A stretch of DNA of 64,000 nt from Laceyella sediminis. GTDB lineage: Bacteria > Bacillota > Bacilli > Thermoactinomycetales > Thermoactinomycetaceae. Both the position numbers and the translations under genes were made by a program. The notes below the pieces were generated by a model. The model did not search any database, was not told the origin of the DNA, and worked only from the letters and a program-made list of their open reading frames with translations. Position 1 is the stretch's first letter; every line of letters begins with the position of its first letter. The DNA is taken from NCBI RefSeq assembly GCF_003003125.1, contig NZ_PVTZ01000015.1, forward strand, positions 1 to 64,000, in the 5' to 3' direction. Positions 33,931-41,638 of this stretch are shown piece by piece.

Positions 33931-34992
33931 TTGGATAAATGGACATGGGGCTGGACCCCTGCCTTGGAGGAAGCATTTGATCAGATCAAAGAGGACGGGC
34001 TCGCGGTTGGGCGCGTGACCCTTCAGCATAAACGCTTGTATCGTTTGCAGACCGAATACGGGGAGCTATTGGCGGAATTGACTGGCAGATTCCGCTATGA
34101 GACAACGAGAGTGGAAGATTATCCTGCCGTGGGCGATTGGGTGGTCATTCGACCACGGGTGGCGGAGGGCAGAGCCTCCATTGAGGCTGTTTTGCCTCGC
34201 TTTAGCAGGTTTTCCCGCAAAGTGGCTGGCCGGACATGGGAGGAACAGATTGTCGCCGCCAACGTCAATACGGTATTCTTGGTCAACGCGTTAAACCAAG
34301 ATTTTAATGTGCGGCGGATCGAGCGTTATCTTACCTTGGCTTGGGAAAGCGGTGCGCAGCCGGTGATTGTGTTGAACAAGGCGGATTTGTACCCGGACGT
34401 ATCGGATAAGGTGGCGCAAGTCGAAGCGGTGGCCTTGGGTGTGCCGATTCATGTGGTAAGTGGCTTGACCGGCAAGGGATTGGATGAGTTGATGGCGTAT
34501 TTGCAACCGGGAAAAACAGTGGCCTTGCTTGGTTCCTCCGGAGTGGGCAAATCCACCTTAACCAATTGCTTTTTGGGGACGGAACAGCAAGAAGTGCAAG
34601 CGATTCGCGCTGGGGACGACAAAGGGAAGCATACAACCACCTATCGAGAATTGTTCCTCTTGCCGCAAGGGGGATGCCTGATCGACACGCCGGGAATGCG
34701 TGGGATCAAACTTGTCGACCAAGAACACGGTGTGCAAGAGACATTTGAGGAGATTGAGCAGTTGGCTCTCTCTTGCCGTTTCACCGACTGCCAGCACCAG
34801 GGTGAACCAGGTTGCGCAGTGGAGCTCGCGTTGGCCGAAGGGCGCTTGGCCCCGAAACGCCTTGCAAATTACCGGAAGTTGCTTCGGGAGTTGGCGTATT
34901 ATGAGCGCAAAGAAAACCGGCAGCTGGCCCACGCGGAAAAAGAGATATGGAAGAAAAGAAGCAGACAAGCGAAGATACATGCGCGCAAGTGA
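33931..34992 (+). CDS. rsgA: Ribosome small subunit-dependent GTPase A
   Basis: A 353-aa circularly permuted GTPase that helps late 30S maturation. An N-terminal OB domain (residues 1-85) precedes motifs in permuted order: G4 VLNKADLY, then G1 LLGSSGVGKSTLTN, G2 GKHTTTYRELFLL and G3 DTPGMRG. The C-terminal zinc-binding cluster is CRFTDCQHQGEPGCAV. The product ends in a basic tail. The start is TTG 33931 behind AGGAGG. Its size and insert-containing N-terminus resemble the second, stand-alone RsgA type of Bacillales rather than the prpC-prkC operon copy. Confidence 0.92.
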   Translation: MDKWTWGWTPALEEAFDQIKEDGLAVGRVTLQHKRLYRLQTEYGELLAELTGRFRYETTRVEDYPAVGDWVVIRPRVAEGRASIEAVLPRFSRFSRKVAGRTWEEQIVAANVNTVFLVNALNQDFNVRRIERYLTLAWESGAQPVIVLNKADLYPDVSDKVAQVEAVALGVPIHVVSGLTGKGLDELMAYLQPGKTVALLGSSGVGKSTLTNCFLGTEQQEVQAIRAGDDKGKHTTTYRELFLLPQGGCLIDTPGMRGIKLVDQEHGVQETFEEIEQLALSCRFTDCQHQGEPGCAVELALAEGRLAPKRLANYRKLLRELAYYERKENRQLAHAEKEIWKKRSRQAKIHARK

Positions 34993-35006
34993 TTAATACG
35001 CACGCG

Positions 35007-35048
35007 GCGCCCAATCCGGCGGAACATAACCGGATTGGGCGCTTTTTT
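35007..35048 (+). terminator. Terminator after rsgA
   Basis: GCGCCCAATCCGG pairs with CCGGATTGGGCGC, then TTTTTT. Confidence 0.92.
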
Positions 35049-35105
35049 GCATTTCGTTTAAGCATTCGCTGGGGTGGTATGGTAAAATCACTGTTATTGG
35101 AAAGG

Positions 35106-35153
35106 ACCTCTATCGCGTAAACGGTGGCGGTAAGCCCAGCCGCGACGTTAGAG
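35106..35153 (+). ncRNA. Structured 5' leader element upstream of cutC
   Basis: CCTCTA (35106-35111) pairs with TAGAGG (35148-35153); TCGCG (35112-35116) pairs with CGCGA (35140-35144), leaving a CGT bulge; an inner GGCG-GTAA-GCC hairpin lies in the loop. The element sits 40 nt before the cutC start and has no T run, so it is not a terminator. It matches no riboswitch consensus I know. Confidence 0.4.
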
Positions 35154-35191
35154 GCGTATGGAAAAATGAAGAGATTGAGTGAGGGTAGGGC

Positions 35192-35884
35192 ATGCGAATC
35201 GAAGTCATAGCAACAGACTTGACTGATGCCAAATTGGCGGATCAGCATGGAGCTGACCGGATTGAACTGGTCACAGGTATGGCGGAAGGGGGATTAACAC
35301 CCAGTTACGGGTTGATTGAGGAAGTGGTGCGTCGCGTTACGATTCCGGCTTATGTGATGATCCGGCCCCACAGCCGTTCGTTTTGTTACAGTCGGGATGA
35401 TCTGGACACGATGATCAAAGATATCCAAACCGTGAAACGCCTAGGCGCGCCAGGAGTGGTCTTGGGGGCGCTGACCAAGGAGAAGACCATTGATGAAACG
35501 GCGCTGTCGCTTTTGCTTGAGGCGGCGGATGGGTTAGACATCACTTTTCATCGCGCGTTTGATGAGGTGGCCGATCAGGAAGCGGCGCTAAAAGTGTTGC
35601 TCCGCTATCCGCAAGTGACGAGGGTGTTGACTTCCGGTGGCAAGCATAGCGCGCTTGATGCGGTTCCACAGATGGCGAAGCTGGTGCGCTTGGCTGAGGG
35701 AACCCACCTGACCATTCTGGCGGGTAGTGGCTTGACCGTTGAGTCGTTGCCTGCATTTAGCGCGCAAACAGGGGTGAAGGAAGTTCATTTTGGCTCGGGG
35801 GTGCGAGTGGGCGGCAAGTCTTTGGCGCCGATTGATCCCGCCAAGCTGGAGGCATTAAAAGCAATAGCTGATTCAAGCATATAA
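35192..35884 (+). CDS. cutC: CutC family protein
   Basis: A 230-aa TIM-barrel CutC. Conserved segments: ADQHGADRIELVTGMAEGGLTPSYGLI, IPAYVMIRPHSRSFCYS, GAPGVVLGALT, DITFHRAFDEV, RVLTSGGKHSA, ILAGSGLT and EVHFGSGVRV. The family was named for copper homeostasis, but copper binding in bacteria is disputed and recent work points to other roles; the activity remains uncertain. GAGTGAGGGTAGGGC precedes the ATG. Preceded by a stable hairpin in the leader and followed by hairpins at 35921 and 36031. Confidence 0.92.
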   Translation: MRIEVIATDLTDAKLADQHGADRIELVTGMAEGGLTPSYGLIEEVVRRVTIPAYVMIRPHSRSFCYSRDDLDTMIKDIQTVKRLGAPGVVLGALTKEKTIDETALSLLLEAADGLDITFHRAFDEVADQEAALKVLLRYPQVTRVLTSGGKHSALDAVPQMAKLVRLAEGTHLTILAGSGLTVESLPAFSAQTGVKEVHFGSGVRVGGKSLAPIDPAKLEALKAIADSSI

Positions 35885-35920
35885 AAGAAGCATAAAGAAA
35901 GGCGACAAGCGGTCGCAAAC

Positions 35921-35956
35921 AAGGGCTCCCGCCGGCACAATCGCCGTGGGAGCCTT
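35921..35956 (+). terminator. Hairpin after cutC
   Basis: AAGGGCTCCC pairs with GGGAGCCTT plus an inner GGC/GCC; no T run. Confidence 0.5.
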
Positions 35957-36030
35957 AACTGTTTGGTTTTCATAAAAACCGAAGAGAAAGGGGAGGCGGT
36001 TTGGTAAGCCGATTCATAGGGAATGGAAAC

Positions 36031-36062
36031 AAAGCCGATCCTAATCCAAGGTCGGCTTTTTA
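36031..36062 (+). terminator. Terminator before bceR
   Basis: AAAGCCGA pairs with TCGGCTTTT, then TATGG. Confidence 0.65.
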
Positions 36063-36086
36063 TGGTTACACAGAGGAGGAAAGCGC

Positions 36087-36788
36087 ATGACGACCATCAT
36101 GATTGTGGAAGATGACGAGAAAATTGCCACACTGTTGCAAGAACATCTTTTCCGCTACGGATACAAAGCTGAGCGCGTTACCGATTTTACTGCGGTACTG
36201 GATGTATTTTTGAATATCCAACCGCAATTGGTGCTGCTTGATGTCAACTTGCCTAGGTATGACGGATATTACTGGTGTCGCCAAATCCGCCGCCACTCGA
36301 CGTGCCCTATCTTGTTTATCTCTGCTAGAGAGGGGCAAATGGATCAGGTGATGGCCTTGGAAAACGGCGCCGACGATTACATAACCAAACCATTTCATTA
36401 TGAAGTGGTGATCGCCAAGATTCGTAGCCATCTTCGCCGCGCCTACGGTGAATACGCGGGGGGCGGTGCAGAACGGCGGGTGGAAGTGAATGGATTGACC
36501 CTTTTCCCGGAACGGCTGGAGTTGGCGTGGCAGGGCAAGAAAGTGGAATTGGGAGGCAAAGAGGCTTTGTTGCTTGAAGCGTTATTGAAGCGGCCAGGGC
36601 GTGTGGCGACCAGGGATGTATTGTTGGAAATCCTGTGGAATGAGCAAGCGTTTGTGGATGATAACACGCTGAATGTGTATATCAACCGTGTTCGCGGCAA
36701 ACTGAAAGAACTCGGCATCACAGGCCTGATCGAAACCGTGCGGGGAACGGGCTACCGCTTGAAACCTCCCGGGGAGGAAGGGGCATGA
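36087..36788 (+). CDS. bceR: BceR-type response regulator (OmpR/PhoB family)
   Basis: A 233-aa response regulator. The receiver domain begins TTIMIVEDDEKIATLL; the phospho-acceptor Asp is in LVLLDVNLPRYDGYYWCRQI; Thr/Lys switch positions are in ILFISAREGQMDQ and DDYITKPFH. The C-terminal winged helix shows LEALLKRPGRVATRDVLLEILW and DDNTLNVYINRVRGKLKELG. It should bind the inverted repeat at 37771-37784 and turn on bceAB. It overlaps the kinase start by 4 bp. Confidence 0.9.
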   Translation: MTTIMIVEDDEKIATLLQEHLFRYGYKAERVTDFTAVLDVFLNIQPQLVLLDVNLPRYDGYYWCRQIRRHSTCPILFISAREGQMDQVMALENGADDYITKPFHYEVVIAKIRSHLRRAYGEYAGGGAERRVEVNGLTLFPERLELAWQGKKVELGGKEALLLEALLKRPGRVATRDVLLEILWNEQAFVDDNTLNVYINRVRGKLKELGITGLIETVRGTGYRLKPPGEEGA

Positions 36789-37789
36789 GGCTGTTCATTA
36801 GGGAGCATGGCTCGCTCATCGCCTTTACCCTGCTCCAGTGGGTGGCACTGTTGGGGTTGATTTGGCTGGCCGGTTTTCGGTCGCTTCGCATCTTGGGGTA
36901 TGTTTGGCTGTTGGGCGTGGTTTCATTTGCCGCTTTCCTCACTCTCTTTTATTTGCGGAGACGTAGTATGTATCGGCGCTTGTCCCAATCGCTTGCGTCA
37001 ATGGAAGAGGCCCTTGTCGATCATCAACCATCCACACCGGCGGCAGAAGCGTTCGCGCAGTTGCTTCATGACCAATACCGGATGTACCAAGACCGCTTAC
37101 ATGCTTATGAACAGCGGCAACAACGCCATCTCACCTTTATCAACCAGTGGGTTCACCAGATGAAAACGCCGCTGTCCGTTGCTGATTTGCTGTTGCAAGA
37201 GGAGGAGACGCTAGCGGTGGACAGTGTGCGGGAAGAGTTGGATCGCTTGCGTGCCGGTCTTCAGATGATTTTGTATACCTCGCGTTTGGAAGCGTTTGAA
37301 CAAGATTTTCGCATCGAATCCCTGCCGCTGTCCGAGTTGGTGCAACAAGTGATTAAGGAGAACAAACGGCTATTTATCAGCAAGCGCGTCTTCCCCCGGT
37401 TGACGTTGGCGCCGGAAGCCCAGGTGATGTCTGACGCGAAATGGCTTGGCTTCGTCTTGCAACAGTTGTTGACCAATGCGGTGCGGTATTCGAGTGGCCG
37501 TAGCGAGCACTTGCACGTGTCTATCCAGCGCGCAGGGGGTGTTTGGGAACTCACCATCAAGGATGAGGGAGTAGGCATTCCGCCGGCAGACTTGCCGCGT
37601 GTGTTCGAGCCGTATTACACAGGAGAAAACGGCAGAAAATACAAGGAATCCACCGGGATGGGGCTTTATCTGGTCCGGGAAATCTGCCGGAAGCTGGGGC
37701 ATGCTGTCACGCTCCAATCTCAAGTGGGTGTGGGGACGAAAGTGACAATCACCTTTGGTCGGCGGCAACCTTACACAAATGTAAGATAG
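36785..37789 (+). CDS. bceS: BceS-type intramembrane-sensing histidine kinase
   Basis: A 334-aa kinase with two N-terminal transmembrane helices and almost no extracellular loop, as in BceS/YvcQ/YxdK kinases that sense peptide antibiotics through their ABC partner. The H-box is HLTFINQWVHQMKTPLSVAD with His at about residue 124. The ATPase domain has N-box LQQLLTNAVRYS, G1 KDEGVGIPPADLPRVFEPYY and G2 TGMGLYLVREICRKLGH. Its 3' end contains the operator for bceAB. Confidence 0.9.
   Translation: MRLFIREHGSLIAFTLLQWVALLGLIWLAGFRSLRILGYVWLLGVVSFAAFLTLFYLRRRSMYRRLSQSLASMEEALVDHQPSTPAAEAFAQLLHDQYRMYQDRLHAYEQRQQRHLTFINQWVHQMKTPLSVADLLLQEEETLAVDSVREELDRLRAGLQMILYTSRLEAFEQDFRIESLPLSELVQQVIKENKRLFISKRVFPRLTLAPEAQVMSDAKWLGFVLQQLLTNAVRYSSGRSEHLHVSIQRAGGVWELTIKDEGVGIPPADLPRVFEPYYTGENGRKYKESTGMGLYLVREICRKLGHAVTLQSQVGVGTKVTITFGRRQPYTNVR
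37771..37784. promoter_or_regulatory. BceR-type operator
   Basis: TTACACAAATGTAA exactly fits TNACA-N4-TGTAA, the motif described for BceR-like regulators. It overlaps the last codons of bceS, about 90 bp upstream of the bceA start. Confidence 0.78.
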
Positions 37790-37874
37790 GATTAAGACAG
37801 ATCCATAGCAAGGCTGCGCAAAACCCATTATTCTGTTTCAAGAGCAAACGGCTTTTGAAAGGGGTTGTGCAACG

Positions 37875-38645
37875 ATGGAAATCGTGAAAGTATCAAATCT
37901 GAGCAAAACATATGGCGGGAGCATGCCATTCCGCGCCTTGAAAGATATCAACTTATCGATTGACAAAGGTGAATTCCTCGGGATCATGGGGCCTTCGGGC
38001 AGTGGGAAGACCACATTACTCAACATGATCTCGACCATCGACCATCCCAGTTCAGGCGAAGTCTGGATCAATGGGCAGAATCCGCATCAGTTGAAGAAAA
38101 ACCAATTGGCCATGTTTCGGCGCCGAGAACTAGGTTTTGTGTTTCAGGATTTTAATCTGCTGGATACCTTGACCTTGGGTGAAAACATTGTCTTGCCGCT
38201 AACTTTGGATCGGTGTCCTGTTCCTGAAATGGATCGCAAGTTGGCGGAGATCGCCGCCAAGTTGGGAATCGACGCCATTCTGGACAAGCGCACGTATGAA
38301 GTGTCGGGCGGCCAGCGGCAACGAGCGGCCATTGCACGCGCGCTCATCCACTCCCCGTCCTTGGTGATGGCGGACGAACCCACGGGTAATCTTGATTCCA
38401 AAGCGTCGCGCGATGTGATGGAGACGCTGGAGCGCCTTAATCGCGATGAAGAAGCGACCATGATGATGGTAACGCATGATCCGATGGCGGCTAGCTACTG
38501 CGACCGGGTCATTTTCATCAAAGACGGCCAGCTTTACAATGAGATCCACCGCGGTGACAATCGAAAGGTGTTTTATCAGCAGATTATTGATGTGTTGGCA
38601 TTGTTGGGAGGGAATGCGCATGAAATTCCATCAGTTCGCGTATAA
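37875..38645 (+). CDS. bceA: Peptide-antibiotic ABC transporter ATP-binding protein BceA
   Basis: A 256-aa MacB/LolD-type ATPase: Walker A GIMGPSGSGKTTLLN, Q-loop FVFQDFNLLDTLTLGENI (typical of BceA), signature YEVSGGQRQRAAIARAL, Walker B LVMADEPTGNLD and H-loop MMMVTHDPMAASYC. With BceB it protects lipid II-cycle targets from bacitracin-like peptides. AAAGGGG precedes ATG 37875. Its end overlaps bceB by 26 bp. Confidence 0.92.
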   Translation: MEIVKVSNLSKTYGGSMPFRALKDINLSIDKGEFLGIMGPSGSGKTTLLNMISTIDHPSSGEVWINGQNPHQLKKNQLAMFRRRELGFVFQDFNLLDTLTLGENIVLPLTLDRCPVPEMDRKLAEIAAKLGIDAILDKRTYEVSGGQRQRAAIARALIHSPSLVMADEPTGNLDSKASRDVMETLERLNRDEEATMMMVTHDPMAASYCDRVIFIKDGQLYNEIHRGDNRKVFYQQIIDVLALLGGNAHEIPSVRV

Positions 38646-40512
38646 CAATGTCCGACGCAATATCCGCACGTATAGCGCCTATTTGCTGAGTAGCACGTTT
38701 GCGGTGATGATTTTCTTCGTTTATGCCATGTTCATTTACCATCCGCAATTGGCAGATGGCTCTGTCAGCCGGATGGTTAAAATCGGCATGCAGGCGGCGG
38801 AATATGTCATATTCGGTTTTTCATTTTTGTTTTTACTTTATTCTGTGGGCGGATTTTTGAAGGCTCGCAAAAAAGAGTTTGGCTTGTTGGCAATGCTCGG
38901 CATGACGCGGATGCAGCTGAACCAACTCGTCTTTCTTGAGAATATGCTGATTGGCCTGTTATCCGTCGGGATGGGTGTGATGTTGGGTTTACTGGTGGTG
39001 AAAGCTTTCTTTATTTTTGCCGCGTACGCGTTAGAAATGCCGGAGTTGCCATTTTACTGGCCGGCGGATGCGCTTAAGCTGACCATCTTGTCGTTCTTGT
39101 GCATGTTTGTGGTGATTTCGCTGATGACGCTGTTTTTTGTGCGCAATCAGCGGGTGATTGCATTGTTGCAGGGCGCGAACAAGCCAAAACCGGAACCGAA
39201 GGCGTCCATTTTCTTGGCGTTGGTGGCGTTTGCCTGCCTTGCTGGTGCGTATGGTATTGCGCTCACTAAGTTTTCCAGCGATACCATGTTGCTGATATTG
39301 GGATTGGCCATTGTCGGCACGTATTTCTTATTCACGCAATTGAGCGTGTTTGTCATCCGCTGGCTGAAGCGTCGCCGCAGTTTTTATCAGCGTGGTACCA
39401 ATTTATTATGGTTGTCTGACTTGGCCTATCGAATGAAAGACAATGCCCGGATGTTGTTTTTGGTGACGATCGTGTCTGCAGTTGCGTTTACCGCAACAGG
39501 TACCTTCCTGTACTTTAAACAACAGGGCCGGATGATGTTGGAAGTAAATCCGTATCCGTTTATTTATGTATCAAGCCCCGACAATCCAAAGGCTAACGCC
39601 GATTTGGCCCGGATTGACCGTGTATTGGCCCAGGAGCAGGTGCAGGCAGAGAAAATTACCTTTCCGGTTCGCTATTTCATGCCAACACAAGGGGATAAAA
39701 GAGTGGCTATCATCCGCCAGTCTGACTACAACCGCCTGGCTCGTCTGCTTGATCGGGACCCGATACATGTACGTGGACAGGCCGGTTGGCTTTTGCGGTC
39801 AACAGATGAAAAAAATGATTTGGGAGAAATGAAGCGCATCACCTTCAAAGAAAACGGCAACGTCTTTCACATTGATCGGTCGACGGTTGGCACTATCCTG
39901 CCTTACTCCCCAGGCGAATTGGTGGTTGCCGACACGACCTTTACCAAATTGGCGAAACCGACCAAACAAGAAGTATTTACTTTCTACATTGTCGACGAAT
40001 GGATGGGGCAGGAACCCAAAGCAGGTTCTGTGGAACATCGGGTGAGTGAAAAATTGGTAAGCATGTTTCCTTTCAGTGTAGAGGCGAAAGGGGAATTGTT
40101 GGAGCGGGCGACAGTATATCTGACATTTAAGCAATTTACCAGTGTGTCCATGTTTATCGGGATGTTTATTGTGTTTATCTTCTTCATGGCAGCAGGTAGT
40201 TTCTTGTATTTCCGCCTCTACGCCGACTTGGACCAAGACAGCAAACGGTATCAGGCTATCAGCAAGCTGGGGTTGACGGAACGTGAGCTGGCAAGAGCCA
40301 ACACCGTGCAGATGGCGCTGTTGTTCTTCGTTCCCTTTATTGTGGCTGTGGTGCATTCGATCGTTGCGTTGATGGCTTTGCAGGAAGATCTGCAAACGCC
40401 GGTGATCGGGCCGGCCACAGTCGGCATCGGCTCGTTTTTCTTGTTGCAGTTCGTATATTTCCTGATTGTGCGGAGCAGTTATTTAAAATCACTGAAACGC
40501 GTGTTAAGCTGA
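38620..40512 (+). CDS. bceB: Peptide-antibiotic ABC transporter permease BceB
   Basis: A 630-aa permease with ten predicted membrane helices and a large extracellular domain between helices 7 and 8 (about residues 305-500), the BceB architecture that binds peptide-target complexes and signals to BceS. N-terminal [21 protein letters not shown] and [24 protein letters not shown] are typical. ATG 38620 lies behind TTGGGAGGG inside bceA. Likely confers resistance to bacitracin-, mersacidin- or similar peptides; the ligand cannot be read. Confidence 0.92.
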   Translation: MKFHQFAYNNVRRNIRTYSAYLLSSTFAVMIFFVYAMFIYHPQLADGSVSRMVKIGMQAAEYVIFGFSFLFLLYSVGGFLKARKKEFGLLAMLGMTRMQLNQLVFLENMLIGLLSVGMGVMLGLLVVKAFFIFAAYALEMPELPFYWPADALKLTILSFLCMFVVISLMTLFFVRNQRVIALLQGANKPKPEPKASIFLALVAFACLAGAYGIALTKFSSDTMLLILGLAIVGTYFLFTQLSVFVIRWLKRRRSFYQRGTNLLWLSDLAYRMKDNARMLFLVTIVSAVAFTATGTFLYFKQQGRMMLEVNPYPFIYVSSPDNPKANADLARIDRVLAQEQVQAEKITFPVRYFMPTQGDKRVAIIRQSDYNRLARLLDRDPIHVRGQAGWLLRSTDEKNDLGEMKRITFKENGNVFHIDRSTVGTILPYSPGELVVADTTFTKLAKPTKQEVFTFYIVDEWMGQEPKAGSVEHRVSEKLVSMFPFSVEAKGELLERATVYLTFKQFTSVSMFIGMFIVFIFFMAAGSFLYFRLYADLDQDSKRYQAISKLGLTERELARANTVQMALLFFVPFIVAVVHSIVALMALQEDLQTPVIGPATVGIGSFFLLQFVYFLIVRSSYLKSLKRVLS

Positions 40513-40594
40513 TGTGTCTGTTGTTTCTCTCAAGATTTGTGGCGGAATGGGCCATACTATAGTCAGAATTAGCCACAATGAAAGAGGGATGGAA

Positions 40595-41035
40595 ATGACG
40601 ACGCAAGCAGTATATGACGTGCTAAACAAACAGGTTGCCAATTGGTCGGTGCTTTATGTCAAATTGCACAATTACCATTGGTTTGTCAAAGGGGATCAGT
40701 TCTTCGAACTGCATGAGAAGTTCGAGGAGTATTATACGGAGGCGGCCGGTTATATCGACGAGTTGGCCGAGCGCTTGCTGGCGATCGGCGGAAAACCGGT
40801 CGCCACGATGAAAGAATATCTCAGCTTAGCTTCCATCACGGAAGGGACGGGCAATGAAACCGCTGAGCAAATGGTGAATAACCTGATCACCGACTTTAAC
40901 ACCTTGGTGGATGAATTGAAACAAGGCATCGATATCGCGGATCAAGCCGGTGATGAATCTACTGCTGATATGTTGACGCACATTCGCACCAGCTTGGAAA
41001 AACATCTCTGGATGTTGAATGCATATATGGCATAA
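40595..41035 (+). CDS. dps: Dps family ferritin-like protein
   Basis: A 146-aa mini-ferritin. The dinuclear ferroxidase ligands lie across the dimer in [27 protein letters not shown], including the signature His, Asp and Glu. The remaining helices ([39 protein letters not shown]) fit Dps. It oxidises and stores iron, protecting DNA from peroxide. ATG 40595 is properly spaced from AAAGAGGG; the ATG at 40589 is not. A weak PerR-like sequence lies near 40555-40571, too poor to call. Confidence 0.9.
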   Translation: MTTQAVYDVLNKQVANWSVLYVKLHNYHWFVKGDQFFELHEKFEEYYTEAAGYIDELAERLLAIGGKPVATMKEYLSLASITEGTGNETAEQMVNNLITDFNTLVDELKQGIDIADQAGDESTADMLTHIRTSLEKHLWMLNAYMA

Positions 41036-41072
41036 CTGATGTGGTAGCTTGCAATCAAGTGGAGCACCAAAT

Positions 41073-41114
41073 GCAATCCAGCCCCTCTGTTTTAAGAGGG
41101 GCTGGATTGCGTTT
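41073..41114. terminator. Bidirectional terminator after dps
   Basis: GCAATCCAGCCCCTC pairs perfectly with GAGGGGCTGGATTGC. Confidence 0.92.
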
Positions 41115-41144
41115 GGTGCAGTGGGATGAAAGAAATGCAAAGGT

Positions 41145-41276
41145 TTAATGGAGAATGGAGAGCAAAATCGCCAGTAAACTCGACGGTTGGTTTTGTTCGC
41201 TTTCGATGACGAAAGATAGACTCACCGCCAACATGGCAAACATGATGAGGCTATAGATGAGCAATATTTTTTTCAA
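41145..41276 (-). CDS. 43-aa single-pass membrane peptide
   Basis: TTG 41276 lies 7 nt behind GGAGGG. The product starts MKKILLIYSLIMFAMLAVSL and ends LLAILLSILH: a Lys-Lys cap, a hydrophobic helix, a short polar linker (ESEQNQPSS) and a second short hydrophobic patch. This resembles a genuine small membrane protein or a short exported peptide. No family recognised. Convergent with dps. Confidence 0.55.
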   Translation of the reverse strand: MKKILLIYSLIMFAMLAVSLSFVIESEQNQPSSLLAILLSILH

Positions 41277-41638
41277 TGAAGAACCCTCCAAGATGATTGG
41301 CACAGATCAATATTCACCCATATTATATCACCCGATGCTTGTTGTTTTTAGTTGGAGAAGCGTCGCCATTTAAAATTTTTAAGTTGAGATCTCTTTCAAC
41401 AATGGCGTATAAAAAAGCGTTGACTGTTGCGTCGCTGTTTGGCATGAAAAGCAATGCACTCTATTTTTTGATACCGCCCATACTCAGATCGCCCCTTTCT
41501 GTGTAAAAATGAGGGTAAGCAGTTATTCTGAAAGCCATCGAAACGGAACACATTCTATGGTTCAGTTGCCGGTTGATGCCGATGGCAGGCTTTGATTGCA
41601 TCCGCCGGCTAGACGAAGAGTAAGGGAGAGAAGGGCTT
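41277..41638. other. Intergenic region before the M16C protease
   Basis: Holds the promoter side of the 43-aa peptide gene and the leader of the protease gene. I see no conserved RNA element and no further gene. Confidence 0.4.

Noticed and set aside
40555-40571. PerR box before dps
   Set aside because: Too many mismatches to the TTATAAT-N-ATTATAA consensus.
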